A stretch of DNA of 64,000 nucleotides from Otis tarda (taxonomy: Eukaryota > Chordata > Aves > Otidiformes > Otididae). The notes beneath the pieces were generated by a model that worked only from the letters and a program-made list of their open reading frames with translations, was not told where the DNA came from and did not search any database. Below, in pieces: positions 1-12,500 of the stretch. The stretch is from positions 138,955,053 to 139,019,052 of the forward strand of contig CM048552.1 in NCBI GenBank assembly GCA_026413225.1. The letters are read 5' to 3'. How positions within the stretch are numbered: position 1 is the first letter of the stretch; the number at the start of each line of letters is the position of its first letter. A program made the position numbers and the translations under genes.

Positions 1-1469
1 TTAGAAGTTTCTACTAGAGGGGAAAAAGTAATGCCATATTCTGAGATTTATAGCAAAACCATGGAATTTATTTCCCTTCTTCATCCATTCCCTTTTCTAA
101 TACTATAGTTGAACATGGAATAGATCCATGTTTTCTTTTTCTTCCTTCTGTTATAATTGCAGCTTTCGGGAGACTAAAACAAATATTCCTATTTGATCCA
201 TATGTTTCTGTATTTGTCTATAAGAAAAGGAAGGCAGAATATTTTTTTCCTCTGTGTACTCCTGAGTAGATATTTAGTTTACCTTTCTCTTCATAGCATC
301 TTGCATACTGAAATTGTGAGCTTCAGTTCTCTGCTTTATATTCTAATTGTATGTACAAGAAATTGTTTCATTTGCTGTTCTAATATTATTCCTAAGTATA
401 TCTCAAAAGAGTTACAATAAGAAAAATACTTCCAGTACCCATTCATTCTTTCTGGATGGGATCCTAGATTTGCCTTTCTTTCTTTCCTTCCGTTTCTTTT
501 AAGTAGTCTTTTTGTGCTCTGAATTAAAATCAGACTTACTTTTGAGAAAAAAAAACTCTCTAAGTTTAGGCCCAGCTGAGATTTGATCTGGTTTTCCTAG
601 AAAATGTTCTCACTAAAGTCTTGAAATCCTCGTCTTATCTGAGTCTTCTTGACTTTCATAGTGCTTATCAATAACTTTTCCCCAAAACCTTGTTTTTTTC
701 ATGCGATTCTCTAAAAAGAAATGAGCACAGCATGGAAATGCATCATTCAGAAAGATTATATTTGTACTCATGAGGGGTTACAGGGTGCCCAGTACATAAC
801 TGTTATGGTTTGTACCATATCAAAGGTGTGATAAGGAGTATCTTACAGAAATCGCTCTTTCCTTGGATAGAAGTAAAGGAGTGACACAGATGTTACAAAA
901 TCCTGCATTTCTGTTGAAATAACAGTATCTATTCCTTTCCTCCAAGCTATGAAAGTTTTTATCGATAACATAGACTCAGAAGCATAAATCAAATATTCAA
1001 CAAAATAGTTTACAAAGTTTAATGATTACAGCTATTGTATAACTGTACTTAGTGGTAGTCTAAATTTGAAAAATGTATGACCCACTTGAATTGTCTATAA
1101 TGGAGCCTTTGAGACAATTACAGACTAACAAGGAAATTATTTTTTTCACAGAGTGATGATGCTGCATTTTAATGGCTTCAGTATTGACAAAGTAGATGCT
1201 TCCATTTCCAGTTCAAGACCTACTTAAGCTCCTCTGATGGTCCATGGAAGGGAGTTAAATTCTCGAGAGATATGCTAGATTTTCTATAAATAATAATAAG
1301 ATATAGGATAGTATCAGAATAAATCCCTTTCCTGAAGAAAATAGCTTTAATTCTTATGTAATTTCATTTAATTTATCTGTTCCTGGCAAAGTTTCAAAGC
1401 TCTAGAAAATACAAGTTTGTAACAGAGGTGATGGCAAGTAGACGAAGTGTTCTACAAGTGGCTGGCAAG
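1..1469. other. Intron 1 sequence without recognised features
   Basis: AT-rich unique-looking sequence. The short open frame at 193-420 is rich in Ile, Leu, Ser and Cys and looks like chance. I see no exon, repeat or regulatory element that can be supported. Confidence 0.6.
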
Positions 1470-3853
1470 AGTCTCACGATCACTAGCCCTTGTTCTCCTG
1501 GGGGAATTCAACTTACTGGATGTCTGCTGGAAATAAAACACAGCAGAGAAGAAACAGTCTAGGAGGTTCCTGGAGAGTGTGGAAGATAACTTCCTGACAC
1601 AGCTGGTGAGTGAGCCTACCAGGGAAGGTGCCTTGCTCAACCTGCTGTTTAGAAACAAAGAAGAGCTAGTGGGAGGTGTAGTGGTCAGAGGCCATCTTGG
1701 GTTTAGTGACCATGAAATGACAGAGTTTTCAATTATTGGAGAAGTAAGGAGGGGGATCAGGAAAACCACTACCATGGACTTCCAGAGGGCAGACTTTGGC
1801 CTGCTCAGGACACTGGTTGACAGAGTCCCTTGGGAGGCAGTCCTGAAGGACAAATGGGTCCAAGAAGGCTGGACATTCTTCAAGAAGGAAGTCTTAAAGG
1901 TGCAGGAGCAGGATGTTCCCATGTGTCATAAGACAAACTGGAGGGGGAGACAACTGGCCTGGCTAAACAGGCAGCTTTTGCTGGAACTTAGGGAAAAAAG
2001 GAGAGTCTACCACTCTTGGAAGAAGGGGCAGGCAACTCAAGAAGAGTACAGGGAGCTTGTTGGACATTCAGAGAAAAAATGAGAAAGGCAGAAGCCCAGC
2101 TAGAACTCAGCCTGGCCACTGTTGTTAAGGATAATAAGAAATGTTTTTACAAATTCATTAACAACAAAAAGAGAGCCAAAGAGAATCTCCATCCTTTATT
2201 GGATGCCAGGGGAACATTGTCACCAAGGATGAGGAAAAGGCTGAGGTACTTAGTGCCTTCTTTGCCTCAGTCTTTAACAGTAAGACCAGTTATCCCCTGG
2301 GTATTCAGCCCCCTGAGCTGGAAGAGGGAGACAGAGAGCAGAATGAACCCCCCACAATCCAGGAGGAAGCAGTTAGTGACCTGCTGTGCCACCAGGACAC
2401 GCACAAATCTACAGAGCCGGGATCCACCCGAGAGTACTGAGGGAGCTGACTGAGCAGCTTTCCAAGCCACTCTCCATCATTTGTCAGCAGTTCTGGTTAA
2501 CAGGGAAGGTCCCAGATGACTGGAGGCTTGCCAATATGATGCCCATCTACAAGAAGGGTGAGAAGAAGGATCCAGGGAACTACAGGCCTATCAGCCTGAC
2601 CTCAGTGCCAGGGAAGATTATGGAGCAGTGGTCTCACCTGGCAGGTGCAGGACAACCAGGGAATGAGACCCAGCCAGCATGGGCTGATGAAGGGCAGGTC
2701 CTACTTGACCAACTTGATCTCCTTCTATGACCAGGTGACTCGCCTAGTGGATGACAGAAAGACTGCGGATGTTACCTACCTGGACTTTAGCAAAGCCTTT
2801 GATACCGTCTTGCACAGCATTCCCCTAGAGAGGCTGGCTTGGACAGGTGTCTCCTGCGATGGGTTAAAAACTGGCTGGATGGCCAAGCCCAGAGTGTTGT
2901 GGTGAATGGAGTTAAGTCCAGTTAGTGACCAGTCGCAAGCAATGTTCTGCGGGGCTCAGTACTGGGACAGTTCTGTTGAATATATTTATCAACGATCTGG
3001 ATGAGGGGATTGAGTGCTTCCTCAGTAAGTTTGCAGATGGCACCAAACTGGGTGGGAATGTCGATCTGCTTGAGGGTAGGAAGGCTCTGCAGAGGGATGT
3101 GGACAGGCTGGATCGATGGGCTGAGGTGAACTGTATGAGGTTCAACAAGGCCAAGTGCAGAGTCCTGCACTTGAGTCACAACAACCCCATGCAATGCTAC
3201 AGGCTTGGGGAAGAGTGGAAAGCTGCCTGGTGGAAAGGGACCTGGGGATGCTGGTAGACAGCTTGTATCAGGAACAGTGTGGCCAGAAGGAGTAGGGAAG
3301 TGATTGTGCCCTTATATTCAGCGCTGGTGAGGCTGCACCTCAAACACTGTGTGCAGTTTTAGGCCCCTCAGTACAAGAAGAACATTGAGTTGGTGGAGCA
3401 TAGCCAGAGAGGGGCAACGAAGCTGCTGAAGGGTCTGGAGCACAAGTCTTATGAAGAGCCGCTGAGGGAATTGGGATTGTTTACTCTGGAGAAGAGGAGG
3501 CTGAGAAGAGAACTCATCACTCTCCTCAGCTACCTGAAAGGAGGTTGTAGGGAGGTGGGTGTTAGTCTCTTCTCCCAAGTAGCTAGTGATAGGATAAGAG
3601 GAGGTGGCCTCAAGTTGTGACAGGGGAGGTTTAGATTGGATATTAGGAAAAAAATTCTTTACTGAAAGAGTGGGCAAGCATTAGAACAGGCTGCTCAAGG
3701 AAGTGGTGGAGTCACCATCCCTGGAGGTGTTCAAAGAACATGTAGATGTGGCACTTCAGGACATGGTTTAGTGGGCATGGTGGTGTTAGGTTGATGGTTG
3801 GACTTGATGATGTTGGAGGTCTTTTCCAACCTTAAAGATTCCATGATTCTATG
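1470..3853 (+). mobile_element. CR1 LINE, 5'-truncated, 2.4 kb
   Basis: This is a plus-strand CR1 non-LTR retrotransposon covering the end of the endonuclease domain, the reverse transcriptase and the 3' UTR. The endonuclease tail is visible as LVLLGEFNLLDVCW near 1483-1545, followed by FLTQLVSEPTREGALLNLLF and HLGFSDHEMTEF. The reverse transcriptase follows in several frames: KKGEKKDPGNYRPISLTSVPGK (2550-2620), TYLDFSKAFDTV (2775-2815), then the catalytic box as FADG instead of FADD at 3030-3041. Thumb and C-terminal remnants continue to about 3630. The element ends with a 3' hairpin-like segment and ATTCCATGATTCTATG at 3853. Frame changes near 2050, 2400, 2650 and 2910, plus stops, show it is dead. 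The 5' boundary is approximate. Confidence 0.93.
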
Positions 3854-4228
3854 TACAGCCCTGTAGCAATACCACCATGAATCATATCAACCTAACACAA
3901 GAAAAAAAAAACTCCATCCTCTTTGATTATGACAAGCTGAGTGAATAAAGCTGCCCTTTACCTTTTAGAGGGTAGACTGCAGCCGTGTTCATACACTTGG
4001 ATTGTTGTATTATTAGTTAGATTTGCTCTTCAGACAACAGACAAAACCAAAAAGCTTTTCAGCTTGTTGATGGAATACCAGATTTGCATTTTTGTGCAAA
4101 ATTTTCAATCTCTTTGAAAACTACAATGCAGAGGCTATTAGAAAGATGTGGTGTGTGGTACATTTGCCTTTTCAAAAGAGAAAGGCCTTTGGTGATTTCG
4201 CGAAATCCTGGTTTAGGATTCTACTGAC
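3854..4228. other. Intron 1 gap between CR1 and the LTR remnant
   Basis: Unique AT-rich sequence with an A10 run near 3902 and a 14-bp perfect palindrome, GATTTCGCGAAATC, at 4194-4207. Nothing else is visible. Confidence 0.6.
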
Positions 4229-5228
4229 TACACCAATTTAATTGTCTTGAAAACTCACAAAAATTAAATTAGAGTGAGTTATAAACTCAAACAATATTTA
4301 TTTGTTACAAACTGATAACGAATGCGAACTTAGCTTAGGTTCAATTCAGTTTACCTCAGGAGGGTTCAGACTCTTTGAGGGGGGACCCAACTGGGATGAG
4401 GTTTGTGATGGCCCATTAGGCCCTCCTGCTTCTATTTGTACTGCCGCCCATATTGGCCAATCCCAGCTCATGCCCGAAAGTCACCATATTGTGTAACATC
4501 CCAAGTTAGCACATAGGTGTGCTATGGATTGCAATGGTTTTGCTGGTGTTGCTCTATGGCTCTCTGAATCCTTTCTCTTATGGCCTAAGCATGTATTTTT
4601 AAAGCATCTGGTAGCCCTCTAACGAGAAGTCTAAGGTCGGCAGAGGTCCACCAGCGCAGCCAACCCCTTGCAGCCCTCTCACATACATAGCTTGAATACA
4701 AGCAGCTTTTTACACTCCTTCTGCTAGCTCAAATAATCCCTTAAATAATAACAAGTTCCTCTCGCTCTTTAGGGTCCACATCCCCAGCCCAGTAAGCCAC
4801 TTAGAACATTATTGACTGGTCACCTGCCAGCCTGTTGCGTAGAAACACTCCAGGTCCCCAAAATCCTGTGGCTTTGTCATCACTTAACAGTATCCAATCC
4901 TCCCCACATTAAAGAGACAAGTCGCAGGTATTCAGTCTCTATTTCTCCCAGTCTGCGTGAAAACTTAGTTTGCAATTTGCTGAGCTTGGGTTCTGTCCAG
5001 CGGGTTGTGCAGACAGTGGTTTGGAGGTTCCTGCCTTAGGGACACATATGCCGTTCTGTTTTAATAAGGGATCACACATCTCTTTCCTCCAGCTCGTCTG
5101 CTTCTTTGGAGCTGTCTTCCTCAGAGTCTCCCCAGATGTTTCCATCCTAATGCTCTAGGGTTTATGCCCACAATTAACTTTCAAATTTGGACAATACTGG
5201 GGGCTTTTTTGCTTGTGCTAGCATGATC

Positions 5229-5249
5229 TCTTTTTTTTTTTTTTTTTTG
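5229..5249. repeat. T21 homopolymer (A21 on the minus strand)
   Basis: A run of about 21 T lies inside the interior of the minus-strand LTR remnant, so it is an A-run in the direction of that element. Similar long T runs occur near 26121-26141 and 31181-31198. Confidence 0.85.
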
Positions 5250-5684
5250 TTCTAATAGACACGTCTGCTCTTGCTCTTTTCAGTTCCCCTTTTAAACAGT
5301 GTATTTTTAATTGTTTCTTTGAATTGTCCTTGGCTCGAGTCAAACAGGCACCTAGGATGGCCCACATAATCAAGCAGATATTGAGGATGGCACACATAAG
5401 TAAGCAGCATTGTTCTATTTTTTCTACAACCGCTGCTGGGTTGAACCACTCCTCCTTCACCCGTCGTACGAGGAGAAGAGCTACAGCTGTGCCTCTGTAA
5501 TAATTCCGCTATTGACATTGTTGTGTATGGAGTTAAGCAACAATACGACTTTTCTGATATAAAATAGTGAGTTTCGATGGAAACGAGATTCAATAGCAGG
5601 GTGCACTTGGTTATTTACTACCTGGAGAATCGGCACTCCACACCTCCGTAAACAATAGGCGATACTGCCTGCTACCCTGCCGAC

Positions 5685-6229
5685 TGCACCAATTTAATTG
5701 TCACAGAAACTCACAAAAATTAAATTAGATGAGGTGATAAACTCCAATGGGATTTATTTGTAACAAACTAATAACAAATTCAAATTTAGCTCTACTTTAA
5801 CTGAAATTGCTTTAAAACTCCAATAACATTAACGATCTACAGGTTCAAAATGTCAGTCAGGAATTAGTACTGCACTCAGGAATTCCAATGATCCAAAATG
5901 CACTATCACTCACCTATCAAAGGGAGGGCTCTCAACCGCAAGGAGTTTCCTTAGGTGGTGTCCCATCCTAAGGGGAGAGTCCCTGACTGTGGACCCACTG
6001 TTCTGAGGAGGACTGGCTCAAGCTCAAGGTGAGGGCTCCATTTATACCCTAGTCAACTGTGATCCAAGATCATGTGGTCACTTCAGTTGTCATTGGCTGA
6101 AGACTCCACTTTACAGCAGCTATGTGGTTCTAAAGACTTCCTAGATTAGGGCAGGTGTACCTGCCACAAGTGACCAGCCGGTTTATTGTTATTGCAACTT
6201 GTATACCTTCTAATTCTTTTCCCCTTACA
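5685..6229 (-). mobile_element. LTR (minus strand, 545 bp) with TATA box and poly(A) signal
   Basis: Read on the minus strand, the segment starts TGTAAGGGGAAAAG at 6229 and ends GGTGCA at 5685, giving the TG...CA termini of retroviral LTRs. A TATA box (GGGTATAAATGG on the minus strand) sits at 6038-6049, and an AATAAA signal at 5753-5758, about 285 bp downstream in the LTR's own direction, as expected for U3-R-U5 order. The right half is relatively rich in promoter-like sequence. Its U5 end is shared with 4229-4350. The exact U5 edge is uncertain because the similarity extends a few bases past 5685. Confidence 0.65.
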
Positions 6230-8242
6230 TTTAGGAAACATGTAAGTTACCCTGTTTAAACAAGATATAGGCTTAGGACTTCCACTTTTTGTCTAAAAAT
6301 CATTTAAGTTCCAGTGGCTCAGTTCAGTATATTCAGCAAATGAAGCAGACACTTTTTATTTTGCTGATTGTAAGCTTGATTTTTAGATCAAGCAAAAGGA
6401 AATTAAGGAAACTATTTATTGAACAGTGTCTGTTACAAAAGGCATTTTTCAAACCTATTTTGTATTCAAGTGTTAGTAACTTCTACTTCATTCTATATTT
6501 TGTGTGTCAGATCTGTTCGGATACTGCTGAATACAACAGTTCATAATTTTTTAAATAGTTACTATATATAGTTGCATTAGTGATGCTTATATAATTGTTT
6601 CTAGTTATTATTTTTGCCACACCTTGTCAGGTGTTAATGAGACTAATTTTTTTCCTAATTTCCTTAAACTTCTTACCCCTTTCTAACTATGAAGGTGCCT
6701 GCAATGCAACTTCAAAAACAATTTCTACATTTACAAGCAGAATGATAGCACCTTGTTCCTATGGGGCAAAGAATTTTTTTTTTTGTAAATCTAATTTCAG
6801 ATTAGTTACTGTGGAATTGGAAATGCGGACCTTATCTAACGTATTTATATTCAGAAGCTGTGAGCTTGATTGTCTCTTGCTTGTACCACTGTGACTTAAT
6901 TGATTTCAGCAGATTTGTACTTAATTCTGAGTAGTGGGAGAAAGGCTACTGGATTTATTTATTTTTTTTTTTCTTCTTTAGTTTTTTGATAGAGGGAAGG
7001 AAGTTAGGGCCATTTTTGGAAATAAAGTAAAAAATCTCCTCTTACCTGCTCATTGAGCATATACTTCGCCAGCCTATCTTTTGCAAGTTCTGTTGCAGTA
7101 GAACTAAGCACACCGCAGTGAAGTAACTCTTGTGTCAGGCTTATTAAATTCCAGATGAAGGAGAGTGAAGCTGCTTGTATCTCAAGATGTAAACTTTGAC
7201 CTCGGCTTGCAGAACTGAGGCAGAAGGGAACAAAGATTGAGTGTAAGTGGAATGACTCCTAGTTCAGTTCACAATATCTGTTTTTATTTTTAGCACATTA
7301 ATCGTGTGGAAGAATTAAATGACAGACTGAAGTTTCTTGCACTCTTTGAGTCTCTGAACACATACTATTTATTTGATTTAGTAGGATACACAGTGGCATT
7401 TCTTGTAACTCTAAGCTGTCACATTCAAAACAGAGTCATAATAGAACATTTCCATTATGCCCACAACCACTTTCTAGCAAAATAAGATTCAGCTTCTCCA
7501 CTGAGGTAACTAAAAATATAACCTTAATAGCTACCATAGTCTTCTTCCAGCTATTTCATCTGTAGTCCTCATGTGAATTGGGTTCAGTGATGTGTTAGTG
7601 AGGTTCTCGGTTTGAACTTTTTTGTATTCTCTTTATTCTCACAGGATTGTAGTGTGGATAAGTTTGGGTTTCTTGGGTTTTTTGTTTTGTTTTGTTTTTA
7701 AAACATCCTTGGTACTATTTGTTGGTTTTTTTTTCTTCTGTTTTAAACAAGAGTTAGGAGAGTTTAGTTTAAATGGATTTTGATATTTGAAGACCTTATG
7801 CTAGTTTAAAAGACCTTATGCTAGTTCAGAATTGTCATAATGTGCTAAAATCATACTAGGTCAGTTTGATCCAAGCACTTAAGGACCAAGGACTTAAGAT
7901 GCCGATCTGTTCTCAGTCACCTTCTCTCTGGCAGGAAATGCCACTCTTAGAAAAGCATTAAAAGTGAAAATATTTTACTTGAAAATTGGGACTGAGTCCA
8001 GTACATCCACCTTTACGTACCTGATACGTGCCAAATTTTTAAGAGTTCTCTGTAGCACTTCTGCTAAAATTATTTTTATGTGCAGTGAAAAGATTGATGC
8101 TTTTTTTTTTTCCAGATCAAGGTCCCTGTAGTGGTTTCAAACTGAGGTAACTTGAAACCCATTCACAAGTATTTTGTACTAAATGTTTACTTTTGAAATA
8201 TATTCTTCCATGTTTTATAAGACTGTAGTTGATGCCTTGTGT
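6230..8242. other. Intron 1 sequence without recognised genes
   Basis: AT-rich, with T-rich runs near 6957-6978, 7668-7700 and 8101-8112 and the 20-bp tandem duplication at 7791. The open frames at 6289-6546 and 6595-6894 are hydrophobic, low in complexity and match nothing I know. Confidence 0.6.
7791..7828 (+). repeat. Two tandem copies of a 20-bp unit
   Basis: AGACCTTATGCTAGTTTA at 7791 recurs 20 bases later as AGACCTTATGCTAGTTCA at 7811, with one mismatch. It looks like a local slippage duplication in intron 1. Confidence 0.9.
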
Positions 8243-8849
8243 TGTGATTTAATCCCAGCCAGCACCTAAAGCACCGCACAGACACTCATTCACTCCTCCC
8301 TCAGTGGGATGGAGGAGAGAATCGGAAGTGTAAAAGTGAGAAAACTTGTAGCTTGATATCAGTTTTAGGTAAAGCAAAAGCCACACACACTAGCAAAGCA
8401 AAACAAGGAATTCATTCCCTGCTTCCCATCGACAGGCAGGTGTTCAGCCATCTCCAGGAAAGCAGGGCTTCATCACGTGCAGGGTTACTTGGAAAGACAA
8501 ATGCCATAACTCTGAACATCCCCACTACCTCCTCTTCCTTCTTCTTCCTTTGGTTTTATGTACTGAGCATGACATCATATGGTATGGAATATCTCTTTGG
8601 TCAGTTGGGGTCAGCTGTCCCAACTGTGTTCCCTCCCAACTTCTTGTGCACCTATAGCTGACTCGATGGTGGGGTCATGTGAGAAGCAGAGACAACCTTG
8701 ACTCTCTATAAGCACTGCTCGGCAATAACTAAAACGTCCCTGTAGTATTATCACTGTTTTCAGCACAAATCCAAAACACAAATCCAAACCATAGCCTCCT
8801 GCTAGCTACTATGAAGAAAGTTAACTCTATCCCAACCAAAACCAGTACA
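8243..8849 (-). mobile_element. Solo LTR of an endogenous retrovirus-like family (minus strand, about 607 bp)
   Basis: On the minus strand the segment begins TGTACTGGTTTTGGTTGGG at 8849 and ends GGGATTAAATCACA at 8243, i.e. TG...CA termini with short complementary ends. I recognise it as belonging to a widespread bird LTR family whose copies begin TGTGCTGGTTTTGGCTGGG and end in AACCACA. The TATA-like sequence CATAAAA (minus strand) lies near 8553-8560, next to a CRE-like TGATGTCAT. No internal retroviral coding is attached, so it is a solo LTR. No matching target-site duplication was seen at these ends (TGTGT on the left, CCTCA on the right), so one end may be off by a few bases. It lies antisense to PUDP. 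Confidence 0.75.
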
Positions 8850-9439
8850 CCTCATATTTGCATTTGTTTTTCAGGCTTCCTAATCAGTCTGCATCTGCCA
8901 TATTAAGTGTAGACTTTGTGTGATGAGAGATAGAGTTCTTGGGCAGATCACACAGCTTTGTACAACGATTTACACAAAAGAAGCCTAGCTCAAAATATGC
9001 TGATAAGATTTCACAGTTAATAAAGACTAACATATTCTCTATGTTTACTGTGATTGTATGTACTAGTATTACTAGTAGACTACATCATCTATGCAGAGAG
9101 GCTAAAGATTTTCGGCAAGATTTCAAATGTGTCCTGGGAGGAAAACTGTACAGATCTTCAGCAGCAGGACTGATAATTACTGTAAATACTCATGAAGAAA
9201 ATAAAAGAATCCTGTTAAACAACTGTTATTGGATACTGAACTCTGTAAGTGGCAGTTTATTGGGAAATATTAATTAAAAAATCTAGTACTGATACAGTCT
9301 GACTGCAGTTTAGTGGCAGACTTGCTTAATTTCTTGGGAACAGGAAAAGTTCCTTTTGCCATACAAGATATCCTCAGCACACTGCATCTGCTGTTCATGT
9401 GTGGGAGTGCAAATGATGTTTGAGCTCCAAAAGATAAAA
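8850..9439. other. Intron 1 sequence between LTR and CR1 tail
   Basis: Unique-looking sequence. The open frame 8939-9277 (112 codons) has no recognisable domain and is probably chance. Confidence 0.55.
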
Positions 9440-9562
9440 GCATTGTGGGTTGGATGGTGTTTTAAGCAACCCATTCTAGTGGAAGATGTCCCCGCCTGTG
9501 GCAAGGGGGTTGAACTAGGTGGTATTTAAAGGTCTCTTCCAACTCAAACCATTCTATGATTT
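9440..9562 (+). mobile_element. CR1 LINE 3' end fragment
   Basis: This is a short plus-strand CR1 tail. It contains the conserved GGTTGGATGG, AGTGGAAGATGTCCC and GGGGGTTGAACTAGGTGG blocks and ends with TTCCAACTCAAACC followed by ATTCTATGATT. Only the 3' UTR is present, a typical product of 5'-truncated target-primed reverse transcription. The left boundary is approximate. Confidence 0.9.
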
Positions 9563-12500
9563 AAGTACCTGTCTCTCATTGGGTTCAATGGGACTTCGTT
9601 AAAAGCTTCTATGGCCAAGTGTAAGTTTTGATTTACCATGCCAATTGGAAGCAAGCTGATTATAGTCTAAAACAAATTACAGTCTTCCAGTGGTTCTGGG
9701 CTTCTACTCATGGTGTCAGGAAACAAAAAGAGCTCATGTACCATCTGTTGTGATAGTCCAGTAACTTTGAGTGGTCCCGCTCTGGGCTGCAGGCTGTATT
9801 TGACCTAGGAGTCATTTAGGACATGCCTCTAGCTTACTGCCAAATCTGGAGGTAGGATAACTCTTGCTGTCACCATGTGGGGTTTTTCAGTGCTCTGTGA
9901 GAAAAGCCCTCTACTCTCATCCTCAGCCCTGTGTGGGAGGCGAAGGCTGTGGTCATGCAACTTCGGAGAAGCCTGTGACTCACCTGTGTGGATGTCCACA
10001 GTTATCATATGGTGTTGGAAGTCCCTTAAATTGGTATCTATACCATGGTTTTGAGGTTTCATCTGCAGTTTGCAAACAGTGATTACAGCTCATAAAACAT
10101 AATTTTCAGTTTGCTGTATCATGTTTGCCTCATGGATCTCAAAGGTCTGATTATTTTTTGTGTTTTAGATTCTAGTTAGGATTTGATTACAAGTTCTTGG
10201 TATACAACTGTTAGACAGATACTGTGATAAGGGCTTGCAGTATCTCTAACACTTTCCTCTTGACTGTAGGTGGTCAGCCATGATGAAATGTCCTCTCCAA
10301 AAATCAAACACATTGATGATGTTTGGTTTTCTCCTCTTAGCGTTACCACAACAGAGAAATTACTCCATCAGCAGATTTACTTAAAAAATTCTAGGTGCTC
10401 TTGAGTGGGTGGAAGAGATTAACTTTGTTAATCTGTAGTTCTATACACTTCCTTTGTGGTAGTATGTTTGATACATTGCTGCAATTAAGTTTAGAACATT
10501 GTCCAAGGCCACACTGGAAAAGTAATGTTTTTCTTTTCTATTAAAGTTACTCTGTCTTTTGAAGTGTTTCCACTGTTTAGGAAACTGACTTTTTGGTCAG
10601 TATTACAGAAAGTGATTTACAAACATGTAACACTGAAAGTCAAACAACTTGAATTCACAATTCACCTATGTCTTTATATGTATCTAGTCTCTTGGGCAAG
10701 CAGAAGCTTTCTGAGAATAAGGAAATCTGTATTAGAAGAGAACTATGGCATGCTGAAGATAATTTTCTCTTTGATCTCATTTTATTGTTTTGTTTTTTTT
10801 TTTTGGGAAGAGGAATAAAGTTTTCTGACTTTTTTTTTCTTTCCCCTCTCTTGACTATTCTTTTTTCCGTTGTTGATACTTTAGGTTGTGGGATATCTGT
10901 TCAGGGAAGGTTATGTTTCTTATAGCTTTTCCTGGAGAAAATATGTCTTCGTTAAGAAGATACATGGTTATTTTTCTGCTGATTTTGATAACATAGTGAC
11001 CCTTTCGGTTTCATCTACCTTGTCTGGTAGTTTTATCGAAGTGCCTTAGAGCATCTCATTTCAAAACAACTCTTTAAACCCTCTTTTGCATTCCTTAGGT
11101 CAGTGAACTGCTGCCATGCATTGTCAGCAATATCTCAAGAAGAAGAGACACTCCCCTGGTGAAAGGCTAACTTCCTTGTGAGCATGCTATAAGCTGTTCT
11201 TCGCAGAGCCAGTAATTGCTCCTCTAGATGAGAACGGTCCTTGTATAATACTGTTGCCTTGTTGTAGTAGCTCATATGCTAATGACAGTGTAACTGTTAC
11301 CTGATTTGGGCCTTGTTGTACATATTATAAGAAGCCATGTCTGTGTTAGCCATAGGTTTTGGGCCCACAAGGAGTACTGTGTAGGCACCTTATCAACTGC
11401 CGTTTGCATAGTTCAATTTTTAATAGTTAAGAGCCTACATGAATGCCCAAGAAAGCATATCAGGCAGTTTTTAGGAATCAATAGCTTTTCTATTTTTAAA
11501 CTAATGAGATGCTGTCACATAGTTGATGTTTAGTAAGTACAACTTTACGATATTTTGAATTAAGTCATGTATGTGCGTACTATTTCAAAGTTGGGTTCCC
11601 TCATGCTCTGGAATTGAAACATAGACTTTTCTTTACTTTTTCATATGCTATTTTGTATTGGTGGTGGAGTATTTGTTTATAGCTCCACATCAGAGGAGTG
11701 TTTGCATGGTTTATTCGTGAACTGTTTCTTTCAGTTCCCTGTGGCATTAAAAAGAAGGATAAGGTGCATATGTAACTACAAGATAGCATTGTGATATGTC
11801 TACTGTATTAATATAAACTAAGAGCTTTTTGTATTCCTTCAGAAGCTTCTTCCCCTTCCCATAGAAGTAAAATGTTTCTTTGCATATAAAATGGGAAACT
11901 GGCTTCCTCTGCAGCTGCCATTGAAGAAATCTCCCAGTAGTATAAGCCCAGAGGGGAAAATATGTGATACTTGTTTGGGAACAGTTCTATGCAGCTATTA
12001 TTTTGGGGGCACTGAATTTACTTTCTTTTTAAGCCTGTTAGCAATAACTTGAATTCATGGTAGGATGTCTCATGTCAGAGAAGGGCAAACAGACTGACAG
12101 CATTTTGAGCGAGTTACCCAGTGGCAGTGTGTTTCTCTCGACTTAGTGAAGTAATCACTGTGTAGCATATTCGTATATCTTGGAGTGTACTTATATTAAT
12201 ATTCTAGTACAACAGAAAAAAAAGAAATAGATTTGCAAGAATTAAAGCTCCAGAACAAACTTCCACCTGCTCCCTACTAAAATGAATAATGGATTATTTC
12301 AGTGATTTTTTCTAAGTGCTAATAAAAAATATAATAATTTGCAAATCATGACTCAGTTAAATTGGAAGCAGTAGTTTTAATTTTCAGCAATTTGAGTCAT
12401 TTTTTTTCTTTATCTTTGGAAGTTATGGTTTATTGGTCATACAAAATGGTTTACTGAATAACTTGCTCTTTATAATTTTGAAGTAGCCATTATTTGCAGC

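Larger units (their letters stand above)
4229..6229 (-). mobile_element. Minus-strand LTR retrotransposon remnant (two LTR ends with internal segment)
   Basis: A stretch of about 120 bases at 4229-4350 is repeated directly at 5685-5800. Both begin with TRCACCAATTTAATTGT on the plus strand and carry a reversed AATAAA. Together they look like the R-U5 ends of two LTRs of an element on the minus strand, with about 0.9-1.4 kb between them. I see no recognisable gag, pol or env coding in the interior, so it is either a non-autonomous element, a heavily deleted one, or two separate LTR insertions. The outer parts of the two LTRs do not obviously match, which favours different subfamilies or rearrangement. 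The element lies antisense to PUDP in intron 1. I did not find a clean target-site duplication. Confidence 0.6.

Noticed and set aside
1452..1922. 156-codon minus-strand open frame
   Set aside because: It is antisense to the CR1 endonuclease-linker coding at 1470-2082 and has no family resemblance.
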